Below are positions 1-9,649 of a DNA stretch of 64,000 bases, in pieces. A model generated the notes under the pieces. That model made no database searches, was not told the DNA's origin, and was given only the letters and a program-made list of their open reading frames with translations. Both the position numbers and the translations under genes were made by a program. Position 1 is the first letter of the stretch. The number at the start of each line of letters is the position of its first letter. This stretch comes from Gemmatimonadota bacterium (GTDB lineage Bacteria; Gemmatimonadota; Gemmatimonadetes; Longimicrobiales; Gaopeijiaceae), in assembly GCA_026706635.1 (NCBI GenBank), contig JAPOYJ010000072.1:62001-126000 (forward strand), read 5' to 3'.

Positions 1-634
1 TGAGGATCATGTTCATCAGGAGACGGGCCATCCGCCCGTTGCCGTCGTCGAAGGGATGAATACGCACGAACCGGTGGTGAAACGTCGCCGCCACGACAAT
101 CGGATGCTCGCCGCGGGCCTCCTGGTCACGATACCAGTCGATTAGATCGCCCATCTCCGAACCCACCTGTTCGGGTGGCGTGTAGTAGTGGATCTCTCCC
201 GTACTGGTCCTGACGTTGTTCGGCGCGGTCTTGTACCGGCCGACCGCAATGAGGCGCTTCGTGAGTCTGCCGTCCCGAGTCAGGGCATCCATCTCGTACG
301 GCTCCTTCAGGAGAACGGAGTGAAGATTCCGTATGAACACGCTGTTCAGCGCCTCTTCCTGCCTGACGGCCTCCTCCACTGCCTTCACGGCATCATTGTG
401 ACCCTCGATGTCCAGATGGTCACGCATTGGTTTTCCGTGGGCCGTGAGGCCGTGGAGTATGAGATTCCGGGTCTCGCCGAGGGTGAGCGCATTGCCTTCG
501 ATGGCGTTGGAATGGTAGTTGAACTCGAGGCGGATCTTCTGCGCGATCCGGGCTATGACGTCAGAAGACAAAGGACGGAGGTCGTCGAGTTCCTGCTTCA
601 GCCCGTCGACAATCTCGATGGTGTTGCGGGTCAT
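1..634 (-). CDS. Fic family protein (3' end beyond window)
   Basis: Fic proteins transfer AMP or a related group onto target proteins. The reading frame starts at an ATG (632-634) preceded by a GAGAGAGG Shine-Dalgarno-like stretch and runs off the left edge after 211 codons. The catalytic motif HPFDDGNGRMAR lies at residues 193-204 (bases 23-58) and matches HPFx(D/E)GNGRxxR exactly. Near the N terminus, around residues 32-41, is SNAIEGN, which fits the (S/T)xxxE(G/N) inhibitory helix, so this looks like a self-inhibited class II Fic protein. No separate antitoxin gene is visible upstream, as expected for that class. The target is unknown. The family call is secure; the function (AMPylation, regulation or toxin) is inference. 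Confidence 0.93.
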   Translation of the reverse strand, partial: MTRNTIEIVDGLKQELDDLRPLSSDVIARIAQKIRLEFNYHSNAIEGNALTLGETRNLILHGLTAHGKPMRDHLDIEGHNDAVKAVEEAVRQEEALNSVFIRNLHSVLLKEPYEMDALTRDGRLTKRLIAVGRYKTAPNNVRTSTGEIHYYTPPEQVGSEMGDLIDWYRDQEARGEHPIVVAATFHHRFVRIHPFDDGNGRMARLLMNMIL

Positions 635-747
635 CTTGTGCCCTCTCTCACGGTGCCAGGCTCCCACTCAAGGTAGCCTGCTGTCGCCCGAATCCAAAGA
701 TTCGGCCCGAATCGGGGCTCAGCGCTGCTAGCCACACCCCATGGCGG

Positions 748-1017
748 TCAGCAGATACCAGTCCCAACTTCGATGCCGGCTACGCCGTCGGCGCCCCGGT
801 CGATCACGATATCGACCTCGGAACCGCTGCGATCGAGGAAATGGTGGAAGGTCATCCGAGCACCGTGCCAGCTCGCGTGACGACGGAGCTCCTGCAGCAC
901 GAAGGTCTCCAGGAGCCGGCCGAAGCGGGGCCGGTTGTAATCCAGAGCGGGACCGTCCAGGCCCAGCAGTGCACTGGTTCGCGGTCGCCAATCTGGCCGA
1001 TCCCGCGAGCCGGGTCC
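748..1017 (-). pseudogene. DUF4143 ATPase C-terminal fragment
   Basis: An open frame of about 89 codons bounded by stops at both ends and lacking a plausible start. It contains RFGRLLETFVLQELRRHA, then TFHHFLDRSGSEVDIVID and GIEV, the typical core of the DUF4143 C-terminal domain of AAA-type ATPases. The N-terminal ATPase domain (usually over 250 residues) is absent and the tail ends early after GTGIC. I read this as a remnant of a deleted gene. The double dyad at 1053-1091 lies just upstream of where the lost gene would have begun. Confidence 0.75.
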
Positions 1018-1052
1018 TCATGTGCTTCATGGAGGTGGTGCTAACCCAGGAG

Positions 1053-1091
1053 TGTAAACCACGATTGTCACTATGTAATCTACAGATTACA
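1053..1091. repeat. Double-dyad element, copy A
   Basis: Two 18-bp dyads at 1053-1070 and 1074-1091 separated by CTA. Dyad 1 is TGTAAACCACGATTGTCA and dyad 2 is TGTAATCTACAGATTACA; the second is a near-perfect palindrome. The architecture (TGTAA-N8-TTACA, 3 bp, TGTAA-N8-TTACA) is shared with copies B-G in this window. The TAA stop of the TolB-like gene on the minus strand lies inside the right arm. Read on the minus strand the element would sit in front of the decayed DUF4143 gene. Confidence 0.85.
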
Positions 1092-2181
1092 AATCATCGA
1101 TCCACTCGACCAGGAAGATGTTGGTGTTGCCGGGGTGCGACATCCTTCGGTTGGAGGCGATGACAAGGAGTTCGCCGTCCGGGTGGAAGACGGGGAAGCC
1201 GTCGAAGCCCTCGGAATAGGTCACCCGCTCCAGACCCGTGCCGTCCACGTTGATCAGGTAGAGCTCGAACTCGCGTCCGCGCGGGTCGTCCATGTTCGAG
1301 GAGAAGATGATCTTCTCGCCCGATGGGTGCCAGTAGGGGGCGAAGTTGGCCGCCCCGTTGTCCGTAAGCTGGCGTGGATTCGAGCCGTCGGCGTCGGCGA
1401 CCCAGATCTCGAGCGCGGAGGGACGGATCAGCCCGTCGGCCAGCAGCGACCGGTAGTCGGCGATCTCCTCCGGGTCCTCGGGGTAGTGGGCGCGCCAGAC
1501 GATCCTGGTGCCGTCGGGGCTGTAGAAGGCGCCACCGTCGTACCCCAGGCGGTCGGTTACGCGCCGCACGTCGGAGCCGTCGGGGAGCATCGAGTAGAGG
1601 TCGAGGTCGCCGTCGCGCACCGAGGTGAAGATGATCCGGTGGCCGGTGGGCGAGAAGGTGGCTTCGGCGTCGTAGCCAGGGGAGTTCGTTAGCTGCGTCG
1701 GGTTCGACCCGTCCACGCCAGCCGCGAATATGTCGTAGCTCGGATACACGGCCCATACGTAGCCCTGCGAGCGGTCGGGTGGTTCCGGGCAGGCCTCGTC
1801 GTAGTGGTGGGTGGACGAGTAGAGGATGCGGTCGCCGGCCGGGTAGAAGTAGGAGCACGTCGTCCGGCCCAGTCCGGTGCTGACGAGAGCGGTGGCGCCG
1901 GTGGCGGGGTCGAGCGTGTAGATCTGGTCGCACCCCTCGCCCGGAACCGGGCTCGACTGGAAGACCAGGGTGGCGCCGTCGAAGGACCAGTAGGCCTCGG
2001 CGTTCTCGCCCTCGAAGGTGAGCTGGCGCATGGTGCCGAAGCGGCGCTCGCCGGGTTGTACGAGAGGAGGGGCGGCGCTGTCGACAGGCACCTGAGCGCC
2101 CGCCACGGCGGACGGCGGGGCCGCGGCCGCGATCAGCGCGACGACCGGCGCTCCTTGGACGATGCTGCGCAGACTACTCAC
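1087..2181 (-). CDS. Exported TolB-like beta-propeller (PD40 repeats)
   Basis: A 364-residue protein with an N-terminal signal peptide (hydrophobic VVALIAAAAPPSAVAGA, cleavage probable near residue 30), then repeated blades such as DAEATFSPTGHRIIFTSVRDG and NFAPYWHPSGEKIIFSSN. The recurring pattern of PxW/FSPDGxxIxFxS followed by DLYxM is that of WD40-like/PD40 repeats in TolB C-terminal domains. It is probably periplasmic or surface-exposed and binds protein or carbohydrate; no enzymatic domain is attached. The GTG start overlaps the TGA stop of the upstream oxidoreductase gene (GTGA), and it is the last gene of a five-gene operon. Its stop lies in repeat copy A. Not TolB itself, because the TolB N-terminal domain is missing. 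Confidence 0.8.
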   Translation of the reverse strand: MSSLRSIVQGAPVVALIAAAAPPSAVAGAQVPVDSAAPPLVQPGERRFGTMRQLTFEGENAEAYWSFDGATLVFQSSPVPGEGCDQIYTLDPATGATALVSTGLGRTTCSYFYPAGDRILYSSTHHYDEACPEPPDRSQGYVWAVYPSYDIFAAGVDGSNPTQLTNSPGYDAEATFSPTGHRIIFTSVRDGDLDLYSMLPDGSDVRRVTDRLGYDGGAFYSPDGTRIVWRAHYPEDPEEIADYRSLLADGLIRPSALEIWVADADGSNPRQLTDNGAANFAPYWHPSGEKIIFSSNMDDPRGREFELYLINVDGTGLERVTYSEGFDGFPVFHPDGELLVIASNRRMSHPGNTNIFLVEWIDDL

Positions 2182-3335
2182 CCCGCGTCCTCCTCGCCTT
2201 GGGCAACCGATATCCCCCGCCTCTCCAGCTCGCCGATGTAGGCGTCGGCCGGAATCACGACGTCCGGCGTGCCCACGCCAGCCGAGGCGACCTCGCCGCG
2301 CACCTGCATCAGCGCGACGATCGCGAGCGAGAATCCGGTGGTCCTGGCCATTGCGGTGATCCCGGTCGCCGGGTCGTAGCGGTCCACGACATCGTAGCGG
2401 ATGCGGGTCGGCGTGTCGGCAAGGAGGCCCGTTGCCTCGACGCGCGCCACGACCAGATCGTCGCCGTCGCTGTTGGTGAGGTGGGGGGTGACCTGTTGTA
2501 TGAAGAAGCGCCGCGGGTTGACCGGTGTGCCGTTGTAGTCGGTCTCCTGGTCGCTCAGCAGCCCCAGGTCGCGGATCGTGCGCATTGCGCAGGCATGGCC
2601 GGGATACCGGAGCGTCTTGTACGCCAAGGTGTCGATCCGTCCTTCGTAGCGCACGGGCAGCGTCGATACCCCCCCGGCGGTGTAGAAGGCCTCGAGGGGC
2701 CCAATCGGGGGGGGGAATTCCACCGTCTCAAGCCCCGAGAGCGCCTCGACCGTCACCCGCCTGCCTCCTCGCAGGATCTCGGACGGAGTCACGTAGTAGT
2801 CGAGCATCCCCTCGAGCGAGTAGACGATCTGGTAGTTGAGCGGCGGCTTGGGGTGCTGGGGCAGCCCACCGACCCAGATGCGCACTGACTCCGTCGAATC
2901 GAGGCGGTCGATTCCGCCCTGGGCCAGCACATTCACCATCCCCGGCGCGAGTCCCACGTCGGGCACGATCGAGAGCCCGAGGCCGCGGGCGCGGGCGTCG
3001 AGCCTCTGCTGCTCCGCCACCACGGCCGTGTTGCCGCCGAGGTCGGTGAAGTGGCACCCGGAATCGAGCGCCAGGCGGGCCATCTCGGCGTTGAGGTAGT
3101 ACGGAAGCGCCGAGAGCACGCCGTCCGCACCCTCCATCGCGGCCAGCACCTCGGAATCGCTCCTGGCGTCGAGGACGACCGTCCGGAGCCTGCCGCCCAG
3201 ATGGGGCGTGAGCGCGGGGTGGAGCCCGCCGACATCCAGATCGGCGATCGTCACCTCGTGTCCCCCCGCCGCGCGCAGCAGGTCGTAGGCGGCGGCCGAA
3301 CCCTGGGTCCCCGCCCCCAGAACGAGGAACATCAC
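2178..3335 (-). CDS. Saccharopine dehydrogenase family oxidoreductase
   Basis: A 385-residue NAD(P)-binding protein. The N terminus [20 protein letters not shown] is a Rossmann GxGxxG fold, and the following [25 protein letters not shown] is characteristic of saccharopine dehydrogenase-like proteins. The C-terminal half ([37 protein letters not shown]) resembles the catalytic domain seen in lysine 6-dehydrogenase and carboxynorspermidine-type enzymes. The substrate cannot be told from sequence alone. The start ATG overlaps the gyrA stop (ATGA at 3332-3335), so translation is probably coupled to gyrA, and the stop overlaps the next gene. Confidence 0.85.
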   Translation of the reverse strand: MMFLVLGAGTQGSAAAYDLLRAAGGHEVTIADLDVGGLHPALTPHLGGRLRTVVLDARSDSEVLAAMEGADGVLSALPYYLNAEMARLALDSGCHFTDLGGNTAVVAEQQRLDARARGLGLSIVPDVGLAPGMVNVLAQGGIDRLDSTESVRIWVGGLPQHPKPPLNYQIVYSLEGMLDYYVTPSEILRGGRRVTVEALSGLETVEFPPPIGPLEAFYTAGGVSTLPVRYEGRIDTLAYKTLRYPGHACAMRTIRDLGLLSDQETDYNGTPVNPRRFFIQQVTPHLTNSDGDDLVVARVEATGLLADTPTRIRYDVVDRYDPATGITAMARTTGFSLAIVALMQVRGEVASAGVGTPDVVIPADAYIGELERRGISVAQGEEDAG

Positions 3336-5827
3336 TCTGACCTAGCAGCCGTTGTGAGCAGACCCATGCGGCGCTGCGCCGCCGGCGCCTCGCCGAAGAG
3401 GCGGGTGAGGCGGACAATCGTGTCGGCCGAATCGGGTGGCAATATCGGAGTTGCGGCGGCTCGGCGCGGCCCAATCGGCACCTCGGAACCCGACACTCCG
3501 ATCACCTCGCCACTGGCAGCGACGAGCGCCACCCGGTCGTCGTCCGCCGCCTCCAGCGCCCCTACGACCCGAGCGCCGCCTCCTGGCGAGGGGAGCGCCA
3601 GGGTGCCGAGCCCCCCACGCCGCTGGGCCGGGAACTCGGAGGCGAGCGTCCGCTTGGCGCCACCGTCCTCTGTCGCCAGGAGGACCGGAAGGTCGCGGGC
3701 GGCCACCACCATCGCCACGACCCGATCGTCACCCCGAAGCCCGACGCCCTTCACACCCTGCGCCATGCGGCCCACGACCGAGATATCGCGCTCCGGAAAG
3801 CGGATCGCGCGGCCGCCCCCGGTGACGAGGAGGAGGTCGCCGTCCCCGGTCGTGCAGACGACGTCCAGCAAAGCGTCGCCGCTCCGCACGGCGGTGGCGA
3901 TGAGCGTCCCGCCGCGAGACCGGGCGTACTCGGCGAGGCGGGTGCGCTTCACGAGCCCGCCCCGGGTGGCGAAGACGAGGTAGCGGTCCTCCTCAAGGTC
4001 CTCGATGGCGCGGAGGGCGACAATCCGATCCCGACGGTCTACCCCGAGGAGCGCCCAGATCGCCTTGCCGCGCGAGGCGCGCGACGCCTCGGGGAGTTCG
4101 TCGATTCGAAGGAAGTGGGCGCTTCCCGTGGCGGTGAAGGCGAGGAGCCAGCCACGCGAACGGGCGACTCGGACCTTCTCGATGAAGTCGCCGGGGAAGC
4201 GCTCCATAGCGGCGAGCGAGAGCCCGCCCGCAATCCGCCGACGGTAGAGGTGGACCGGCATGCGCTTGAGGTAGCGCTGCTGCGTCACCGTCACCACCAC
4301 GTCCTCCTCGGCGGTCCTGGTCGCGGTGCGGACCCTCTCGGCGCCCTTCTCCGAGTCCAGGATCACCGTGCGGCGCTCGTCGCCGTGGCGGGCCGCCACC
4401 TCGTCGAGCTCCTCGAGCATCGTCGCCAGCTGGAGGCGCTCGTCCGCCAGGAGTGCCCGCAGCTCGGCGATGGCGGTCCTCAGCGACCCTTCGCGCTCGT
4501 GCAGCTCCTCTCCCTCCAGCGCCGTGAGGCGCGAGAGGCGCATGGCGAGGATCGCGTCGGCCTGGGCGCCGCTCAGACCGAAGCCGTCGCGGAGCCTCCT
4601 GAAGGCCTGGGCACGGTCGGCCGAGCCCCTGATCGTCGCGATCACGCGATCGATCTGCGCAAGCGCGAGGAGCAGCCCCTGCACGATGTGAAGGTCGGTC
4701 TCGGCCTTCTCGAGGTCGTGGCGGGAGCGCCTCCGGATCACCTGGAGGCGGTGGTCCCTGAAGCGTTCGAGGAGCTCCTTGAGGGTGAACTCGGTGGGCT
4801 GCCTCCCGCCGTCGAGTGCGAGCAGGATCGCCCCGAAGGTCGTCTCGAGCGCTGTCCGCCGGTAGAGCCTGGCCAGGATCGAGTCCACCTCGGCGCCCCG
4901 CTTCAGCTCGACGACGAGGCGGATCCCCTCGCGGTCCGATTCGTCGCGCAGGTCGGCCACATCGGGAAGCGCGCCCCTCCGCGCGAGCGCCGCGATCTGC
5001 GAGATCAGCCGCGACTTGGAGACGGCGTAGGGCAGCTCGGTGACGACCAGCCTGCGCCTGCCCCCCCGCACCGCTTCGGCCACGACGCGGCCCCGCACCC
5101 TGATGCGTCCCCTCCCGGTCCGGTACATCGACTCGATCCCGCTCCGCCCCACTATGAAGGCACCGGTCGGAAAGTCGGGGCCGGGGAGAGCCTCGGCGAG
5201 CTCCTCGACGCCGCACTCGGGGTTCTGGGCCAGGGTGCGGAGCGCTGCCGCCACCTCGCCCAGATTGTGCGGGGGAACGTTGGTGCTCATCCCGACGGCG
5301 ATCCCGGAGGAGCCATTGACGAGTAGGTTGGGGATGCGCGACGGGAGGACGGTCGGCTCCTGCAGCCGGTCGTCGAAGTTGCTCTCCCAGTCGACGGTGT
5401 CCCGGTCGATCTCGGCGAGGATCTCCATCGCCGCCGGCGTCAGGCGCGCCTCGGTGTAGCGGTACGCGGCGGCCGGATCGCCATCGATCGAGCCGAAGTT
5501 CCCCTGGCCGTCCACCAGCGGGTAGCGGAGCGAGAAGTCCTGGACCATCCGGACGAGCGCCCCGTAGACGGCCGAGTCGCCGTGCGGGTGGTACTTGCCG
5601 AGCACCTCGCCCACCACCGTCGCGCTCTTCTTGTGGCTCTGCCGGTCCTGGAGGCCGAGTCCGTGCATCGCCACGAGGATTCGGCGGTGGACGGGCTTGA
5701 GGCCGTCGCGGACATCGGGCAGCGCGCGTTGCACTATCACGCTCATCGAGTAGTCGATGAACGACTCGCGCATCTCCTCCTCTATCAGGCGCGGCACGAT
5801 GCGGTCGCGGAGTCCGGGTACGGTCAT
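3332..5827 (-). CDS. gyrA: DNA gyrase subunit A (type IIA topoisomerase)
   Basis: An 831-residue protein that cleaves and religates DNA with GyrB to introduce negative supercoils. The N terminus ([20 protein letters not shown]) and [12 protein letters not shown] are diagnostic. The catalytic tyrosine is Tyr124 in YRYTEARL. A GyrA-box-like QRRGGLG begins at residue 735 in the C-terminal beta-pinwheel, which favours GyrA over ParC. In the quinolone region Ser85 corresponds to E. coli Ser83, but the position of Asp87 is Gly89. The ATG overlaps the MOSC stop (ATGA) and the stop overlaps the next start. gyrB is not in the window. If gyrB proved to sit elsewhere beside another gyrA, ParC would be the alternative. 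Confidence 0.93.
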   Translation of the reverse strand: MTVPGLRDRIVPRLIEEEMRESFIDYSMSVIVQRALPDVRDGLKPVHRRILVAMHGLGLQDRQSHKKSATVVGEVLGKYHPHGDSAVYGALVRMVQDFSLRYPLVDGQGNFGSIDGDPAAAYRYTEARLTPAAMEILAEIDRDTVDWESNFDDRLQEPTVLPSRIPNLLVNGSSGIAVGMSTNVPPHNLGEVAAALRTLAQNPECGVEELAEALPGPDFPTGAFIVGRSGIESMYRTGRGRIRVRGRVVAEAVRGGRRRLVVTELPYAVSKSRLISQIAALARRGALPDVADLRDESDREGIRLVVELKRGAEVDSILARLYRRTALETTFGAILLALDGGRQPTEFTLKELLERFRDHRLQVIRRRSRHDLEKAETDLHIVQGLLLALAQIDRVIATIRGSADRAQAFRRLRDGFGLSGAQADAILAMRLSRLTALEGEELHEREGSLRTAIAELRALLADERLQLATMLEELDEVAARHGDERRTVILDSEKGAERVRTATRTAEEDVVVTVTQQRYLKRMPVHLYRRRIAGGLSLAAMERFPGDFIEKVRVARSRGWLLAFTATGSAHFLRIDELPEASRASRGKAIWALLGVDRRDRIVALRAIEDLEEDRYLVFATRGGLVKRTRLAEYARSRGGTLIATAVRSGDALLDVVCTTGDGDLLLVTGGGRAIRFPERDISVVGRMAQGVKGVGLRGDDRVVAMVVAARDLPVLLATEDGGAKRTLASEFPAQRRGGLGTLALPSPGGGARVVGALEAADDDRVALVAASGEVIGVSGSEVPIGPRRAAATPILPPDSADTIVRLTRLFGEAPAAQRRMGLLTTAARSE

Positions 5828-6768
5828 CAGGCCTCCGTCCTATGGGGCGATATGGTGGTATGACTGCTAGATATGGGTGTATGGCTATCCGTGACCCCGC
5901 CAGCTCCCGCCGGCCTCGCGGTGCTCGGCACAGGTCCGCGCTCCAGCACCTCGATATCGTCGCCCACGGCAATTCGCCCCTGGCCCTCGTGCACGACATT
6001 CACCCCGAAGTAGACGAGCGACTCGATCCGCCGGTAGAGCGCGAGAGAGCGCAGCGGCTCCTGGTCGGCGTCGAGCGCCCCGCTCCGCTGATCGACCGTC
6101 GTGACGCTGCACCGTGCGCAGAGCTTGACGCCCCGGAAGACGATACCCGCCACGGCGAAGCGCCTCCAGTGGTCCTCGTCGTGAGGGCGGGGCGCGGTGA
6201 CGAGCAGATTTGGCCGGAAGCGCCCGATCGGGATCGTGCGCCCGGCTCGGCGGGCCAGCTCCTCGAGCGAGGCCTGGCTGGCCAGCAGCACCGGATAGCC
6301 GTCGGTGAAGCTGGTGCGGTGTCCGGCGGCGAATGCCGGATCGGTGGCGCGGGCGTCCTCGGTCGAGAGGTGGAGCAGGTGCCGCTTCGCGCCCAGCACC
6401 TCGGAGATCCAGGCGTCGGCCTCGGCGGAAACCACACGGCCGTGGATGGCGGCACCGTGGATGCGCAGGCGAATGCGCTCGCCAGCGGCGCCGATCGGGA
6501 TCGCCAGCGGCGCTGTGCGGCGATCGGTGGCCTCCAGGTGCAGCGAGTCCCCGTCGCGGCGGGCCTTTATGGTGGCCAGCAGGGGAGTGTCGCGCTGGGT
6601 GACCGCCTGGCCGTCGGGTCGGGCGACTATCCAGCGGCGGTCAAAGCGGGGACCCAGCTCGTCGAGCTCGAGCGACTCGACCGGAGTCCCCCGCATCCCC
6701 TTCACCGGGTAGCGCCAGAGGCCGACGATCCGGGGGGGCGAATTGAGAGCGGCGGTGCTGCCCGTCAC
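5827..6768 (-). CDS. MOSC domain protein (YcbX-like)
   Basis: About 313 residues from a GTG at 6766-6768, chosen because it lies 4 bp after the stop of the preceding gene and just before the conserved [14 protein letters not shown]. The architecture is an N-terminal MOSC beta-barrel domain followed by the MOSC domain, which carries the conserved cysteine motif [17 protein letters not shown]. These proteins handle molybdenum cofactor-linked reactions, for example reduction of N-hydroxylated bases by YcbX with an electron donor. No fused ferredoxin domain is present. The open frame extends upstream to 6840 but would overlap the DUF6941 gene. The stop overlaps the gyrA start. Confidence 0.88.
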   Translation of the reverse strand: MTGSTAALNSPPRIVGLWRYPVKGMRGTPVESLELDELGPRFDRRWIVARPDGQAVTQRDTPLLATIKARRDGDSLHLEATDRRTAPLAIPIGAAGERIRLRIHGAAIHGRVVSAEADAWISEVLGAKRHLLHLSTEDARATDPAFAAGHRTSFTDGYPVLLASQASLEELARRAGRTIPIGRFRPNLLVTAPRPHDEDHWRRFAVAGIVFRGVKLCARCSVTTVDQRSGALDADQEPLRSLALYRRIESLVYFGVNVVHEGQGRIAVGDDIEVLERGPVPSTARPAGAGGVTDSHTPISSSHTTISPHRTEA

Positions 6769-6772
6769 CGTC

Positions 6773-7189
6773 TCAGGCCAGCACCGCGCCTCCGCCCCGC
6801 TCGACGATAGAAAGCGGGAGGGTGGCCTGGTGGGACCCATTCACCATGATGTGGAAGGTATGGACCCCCGCCTCCTGGAAGACGATGCCATCCAGGTTGA
6901 TGACGTGCGGGACCCGGACGCCGGTCTGGAGGCTCGAGCGCCCTGGCGAGACGTTCAGCTCGCCGCCGAGCGAGACCATCTCCCTGCCCGAAGGGGCGGA
7001 GAGCTTGATGGTGATCTGGTGGGTGCCCGCGTCGGCCGCGCCGCCTAGGAAGCGGAGGACGAGCGAGAGGCGCCCGTGGCGGGCGGGGAAGCGCGCCACG
7101 CTGATCCGGTCGAAGACGCCGAGCAGGTTCAGCTTGCCCGACCCGTCGATCGTGGCCGCGTCGGCGGTGAGCACGAGATCTACGTCCAC
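6773..7189 (-). CDS. DUF6941-like conserved protein
   Basis: A 138-residue soluble protein without signal peptide or membrane segment. The opening DLVLTADAATIDGSGKLNLLGVFDRI and the following beta-rich stretch (LSLVLRFLGG, HQITIKLSAPSG, INLDGIVFQEAGVHTFHIMVNG) match the DUF6941 pattern as I remember it; function unknown. It begins the operon that continues through MOSC and gyrA, with 4 bp to the next start. An isolated TGTAACC half-site lies upstream near 7249, but the full double-dyad element is not present there. Confidence 0.7.
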   Translation of the reverse strand: MDVDLVLTADAATIDGSGKLNLLGVFDRISVARFPARHGRLSLVLRFLGGAADAGTHQITIKLSAPSGREMVSLGGELNVSPGRSSLQTGVRVPHVINLDGIVFQEAGVHTFHIMVNGSHQATLPLSIVERGGGAVLA

Positions 7190-7321
7190 CAGTCGTCTTG
7201 TTCCGTCGCCAGGGTCTTCCCGCTGCGGGCTGTGGCCCAGGAGCCGAATTGTAACCAGATTTCCGTGTGCCGTCGGAGCTGCCCGAGCCGCCGACGATCC
7301 TCCTCGTCCAGCTGGGGCGCC

Positions 7322-7630
7322 GTGAGCCAGGTCAGCGAGTCAGCCACCTCCTACAGCGTCATCGACGCCCTGGACCACCCGCACGGTGGCCGGATACTGC
7401 GCCTCAGGCTGCGCCAGGGGAAGGCTCTGACCGCCGGGAAGCTGAAGAGCGGTCCGCTCGTGGCCGCTTCGCCGGAGGGCGAGGAGCTACCTGTCCGGGT
7501 GAAGGGATTCGCCCTCTTCGGGGGTCGGCCAGCCGACTCGCGACTGGCCCGCACCGGCCGGGTCGATGTGCAGGTGGCGGGGGAGGGGACGGAGAAGGTC
7601 GATGTGGGGTGGCTGGTGAGGGCGGCCTAG
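7322..7630 (+). CDS. Small conserved protein of unknown function
   Basis: About 102 residues from a GTG. I chose this start because the conserved-looking body begins at SYSVIDALDHPHGGRILRLRL; the open frame extends further left but through sequence antisense to the DUF6941 gene. The protein is soluble and beta-rich, ending KVDVGWLVRAA. No recognisable catalytic motif. The ribosome binding site is weak, so the start is uncertain. It converges with the lipoprotein gene to its right with only 9 bp between stops. Codon use (G/C in third positions on this strand) supports it over the minus-strand alternative. Confidence 0.6.
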   Translation: MSQVSESATSYSVIDALDHPHGGRILRLRLRQGKALTAGKLKSGPLVAASPEGEELPVRVKGFALFGGRPADSRLARTGRVDVQVAGEGTEKVDVGWLVRAA

Positions 7631-7639
7631 CCGGCCATC

Positions 7640-8338
7640 CTAGCCTCCGCCGCGCATCCCGGGCGGGTCCCGCTCGAAGGTGTGTCTGAACCAGGCGGCG
7701 TAGGCCTCGCGCGCGTCGGGCTCCTGGGCGTGCCACTCCCGCCTCTCCGCGACATAGAGATCCGGACGAGCGGTGAGGATGAAGGCATCCAGCCAGCCTT
7801 TCTCCTTGGCGTAGACGATCTCGTCGAGTATGGCGTTGGGGCGGGCGTCGAAGACCGAGCGCTGGTGCAGCCAGGAGTCGGCCACCCGCGAGAGAATTGC
7901 CCTCTCGATCTGGAAGGGCGTCGCGTCCTGTGCCAGCTCCGGGAGCCAGCGGTCGAGACGGTTCTGAGCGACCATCAGGTGGAGGTGGGCGTAGATCAGG
8001 TACGGCCCGTAGGTCCCCGTCCGGGCCTGGTGCCAGATATGTGCGGTGTCGCCGCCCACGCTCAGCTGCAGCGTCTCCCACGGGTAGGCGGGGGCGTCCT
8101 GCTCCCGGGAGATGATCAGGAAGGAGGGGTCCTCCCGGATGCTGTCCACCTGCTCGCGCACCCACTCCTCGACCGCCTCCATGCGCTCGGGTGTTGGCGC
8201 GATCCGCTCGCCCGAGTGGATGACCAGGCGGCGCGGGGCGGGGTAGTACCCCAACGCGCCGGTCCCGCACGCGCTGAGCCCGACCGTCGCCAGCGCGACG
8301 ATGAGGAGGGCCCCGCTACCCGATACTCCGATCCGCAT
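7640..8338 (-). CDS. Putative lipoprotein of unknown function
   Basis: About 232 residues beginning MRIGVSGSGALLIVALATVGLSACG, a lipoprotein signal peptide with lipobox LSAC, so probably anchored in a membrane facing the periplasm. The mature part is helix-rich and contains conserved-looking acidic and aromatic stretches (IWHQARTGTYGPYLIYAHLHLM, AILDEIVYAKEKGWLDAFIL). I do not recognise the family. A TTG at 8347 gives three more residues. Transcribed away from mscS; the 235-bp intergenic region holds double-dyad copy B, which could serve either gene. Confidence 0.7.
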   Translation of the reverse strand: MRIGVSGSGALLIVALATVGLSACGTGALGYYPAPRRLVIHSGERIAPTPERMEAVEEWVREQVDSIREDPSFLIISREQDAPAYPWETLQLSVGGDTAHIWHQARTGTYGPYLIYAHLHLMVAQNRLDRWLPELAQDATPFQIERAILSRVADSWLHQRSVFDARPNAILDEIVYAKEKGWLDAFILTARPDLYVAERREWHAQEPDAREAYAAWFRHTFERDPPGMRGGG

Positions 8339-8401
8339 GACAGCCAATATAGGGATTCAGTCTGCTACCAGTCTGTGCGGAGCGAGGCACGGAGACGAGA
8401 T

Positions 8402-8440
8402 TGTAAACTATGAGTTACATATTGTAAAGCACACATTACA
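8402..8440. repeat. Double-dyad element, copy B
   Basis: Dyads TGTAAACTATGAGTTACA (8402-8419) and TGTAAAGCACACATTACA (8423-8440), spacer TAT. All four arms are perfect TGTAA/TTACA. It lies between the divergent lipoprotein gene (start 8338) and mscS (start 8573). TTACA at 8415-8419 and TACAGT at 8438-8443 are 17-18 bp apart, so a weak sigma70-type promoter could be embedded. Confidence 0.9.
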
Positions 8441-8572
8441 GTATGCACGAGCGAGCGAAGCGGCCCGGCAGGGATGCAGCGCCACTCCTGCCGTGGAAAG
8501 GGGTCTGCCCAAGGGCTGACGGGGAGCGTTCCACCACCTTCGTTGTGCAGTGGCAGGATTACATTCCGTGGC

Positions 8573-9649
8573 ATGAAGCTGCGCCTTGCACTCCCGATGG
8601 CGCTCTGCGGGTGCCTTGGCATCGCCGATCCTGCGACCGCGGGCGGCCCCGCCGCCCGGCCAGGCGCACAGGAGCCCGCGGACACGGTCCTCGCGACGCT
8701 GGGGGAGATCACCGCCCGTCAGGAACGGATCCTGGAACGGCTCGACTCGATCGAGGCGAGGTCGGCCGGGGTGTCGTCGCCGGAGAGCGGCGGGACGGAG
8801 GGAACCACGCTGGAAGGTGCAAGGAGCGAGGTGACAGGCCTCGGCCTAGGGCTCTTCTGGTCGGTGGTGGTGCTCGTCGCCTTCCACCTCCTGATCCGGG
8901 CCGTCATCTGGGTGCTCGAGGCGCTGGCGGAGCGGAGCGTCGCGAGGCGGCTCACCTTCAAGCGGCTGATCCCGATCAGCCGCATGTTGCTCTGGGGGGT
9001 GGCGGCGTACCTCGTCGTGAGGGTCGTCTTCGGCGTCGACTCGCAGGGAATCCTGGCGGCGAGCGCCGCTGCGGGGCTCGTCCTGGGCATTGCCGCGCAG
9101 GACCTTCTCAAGAACGTCTTCGGCGGCCTGACGGTGGTCTTCGACCAGCCCTTCCAGGTGGGGGACAAGATCGCAGTCGGGGACACCTACGGCGAGGTCG
9201 TCTCGATCGGGCTCCGCTCCACGAGGATCGAGACTGCCGACGACAACCTGGTCACCGTACCGAACTCGCAGGTCGTCGAGCAGCAGGTCGCGAACTCCAA
9301 CGCGGGCAAGGTCAATTGCCAGGTGGCGACCGACCTCTACCTGCCCGGAAGCGTCGACGAGGAGCTGGTGCGCGAGATCGCCTTCGAGGCGGCCGCCAAC
9401 TCCAGGTACACCTTCCTCGAGAGGCCGATCCAGGTCTTCATCGAGGACCAGTTCCGGACGACCTTCGTGACGCGGGTGCGGGTGCGCGCCTACGTGCTCG
9501 ACCCGCGCTTCGAGTTCCTGATGCAGAGCGACGTGACCGAGCGGGCGCGCGACGCCTTTCGGGCGGCTGGCCTCTCGCCGAAGGAGGGCTGGCCGCCGCT
9601 GGCGCTCTGGCCGGGGAAGGTGGCCGACGAGGGATCGGCCGCCTCGTGA
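8573..9649 (+). CDS. Small-conductance mechanosensitive channel (MscS family)
   Basis: About 358 residues with a signal-like N terminus (KLRLALPMALCGCLGIADPATAGG), a short coiled coil (LGEITARQERILERLDSIEA), then three hydrophobic segments: GLFWSVVVLVAFHLLIRAVI, LLWGVAAYLVVRVVFGV and the glycine/alanine-rich pore helix GILAASAAAGLVLGIAAQDL. The MscS core follows: KNVFGGLTVVFDQPFQVGDKIAVGDTYGEVVSIGLRSTRI with NLVTVPNSQV, then the cytoplasmic alpha/beta domain. It opens under membrane tension in osmotic downshock. The start ATG is chosen because it opens the signal-like helix. The stop TGA overlaps the GTG of the next gene (GTGA), a sign of a coupled pair. Confidence 0.93.
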   Translation: MKLRLALPMALCGCLGIADPATAGGPAARPGAQEPADTVLATLGEITARQERILERLDSIEARSAGVSSPESGGTEGTTLEGARSEVTGLGLGLFWSVVVLVAFHLLIRAVIWVLEALAERSVARRLTFKRLIPISRMLLWGVAAYLVVRVVFGVDSQGILAASAAAGLVLGIAAQDLLKNVFGGLTVVFDQPFQVGDKIAVGDTYGEVVSIGLRSTRIETADDNLVTVPNSQVVEQQVANSNAGKVNCQVATDLYLPGSVDEELVREIAFEAAANSRYTFLERPIQVFIEDQFRTTFVTRVRVRAYVLDPRFEFLMQSDVTERARDAFRAAGLSPKEGWPPLALWPGKVADEGSAAS

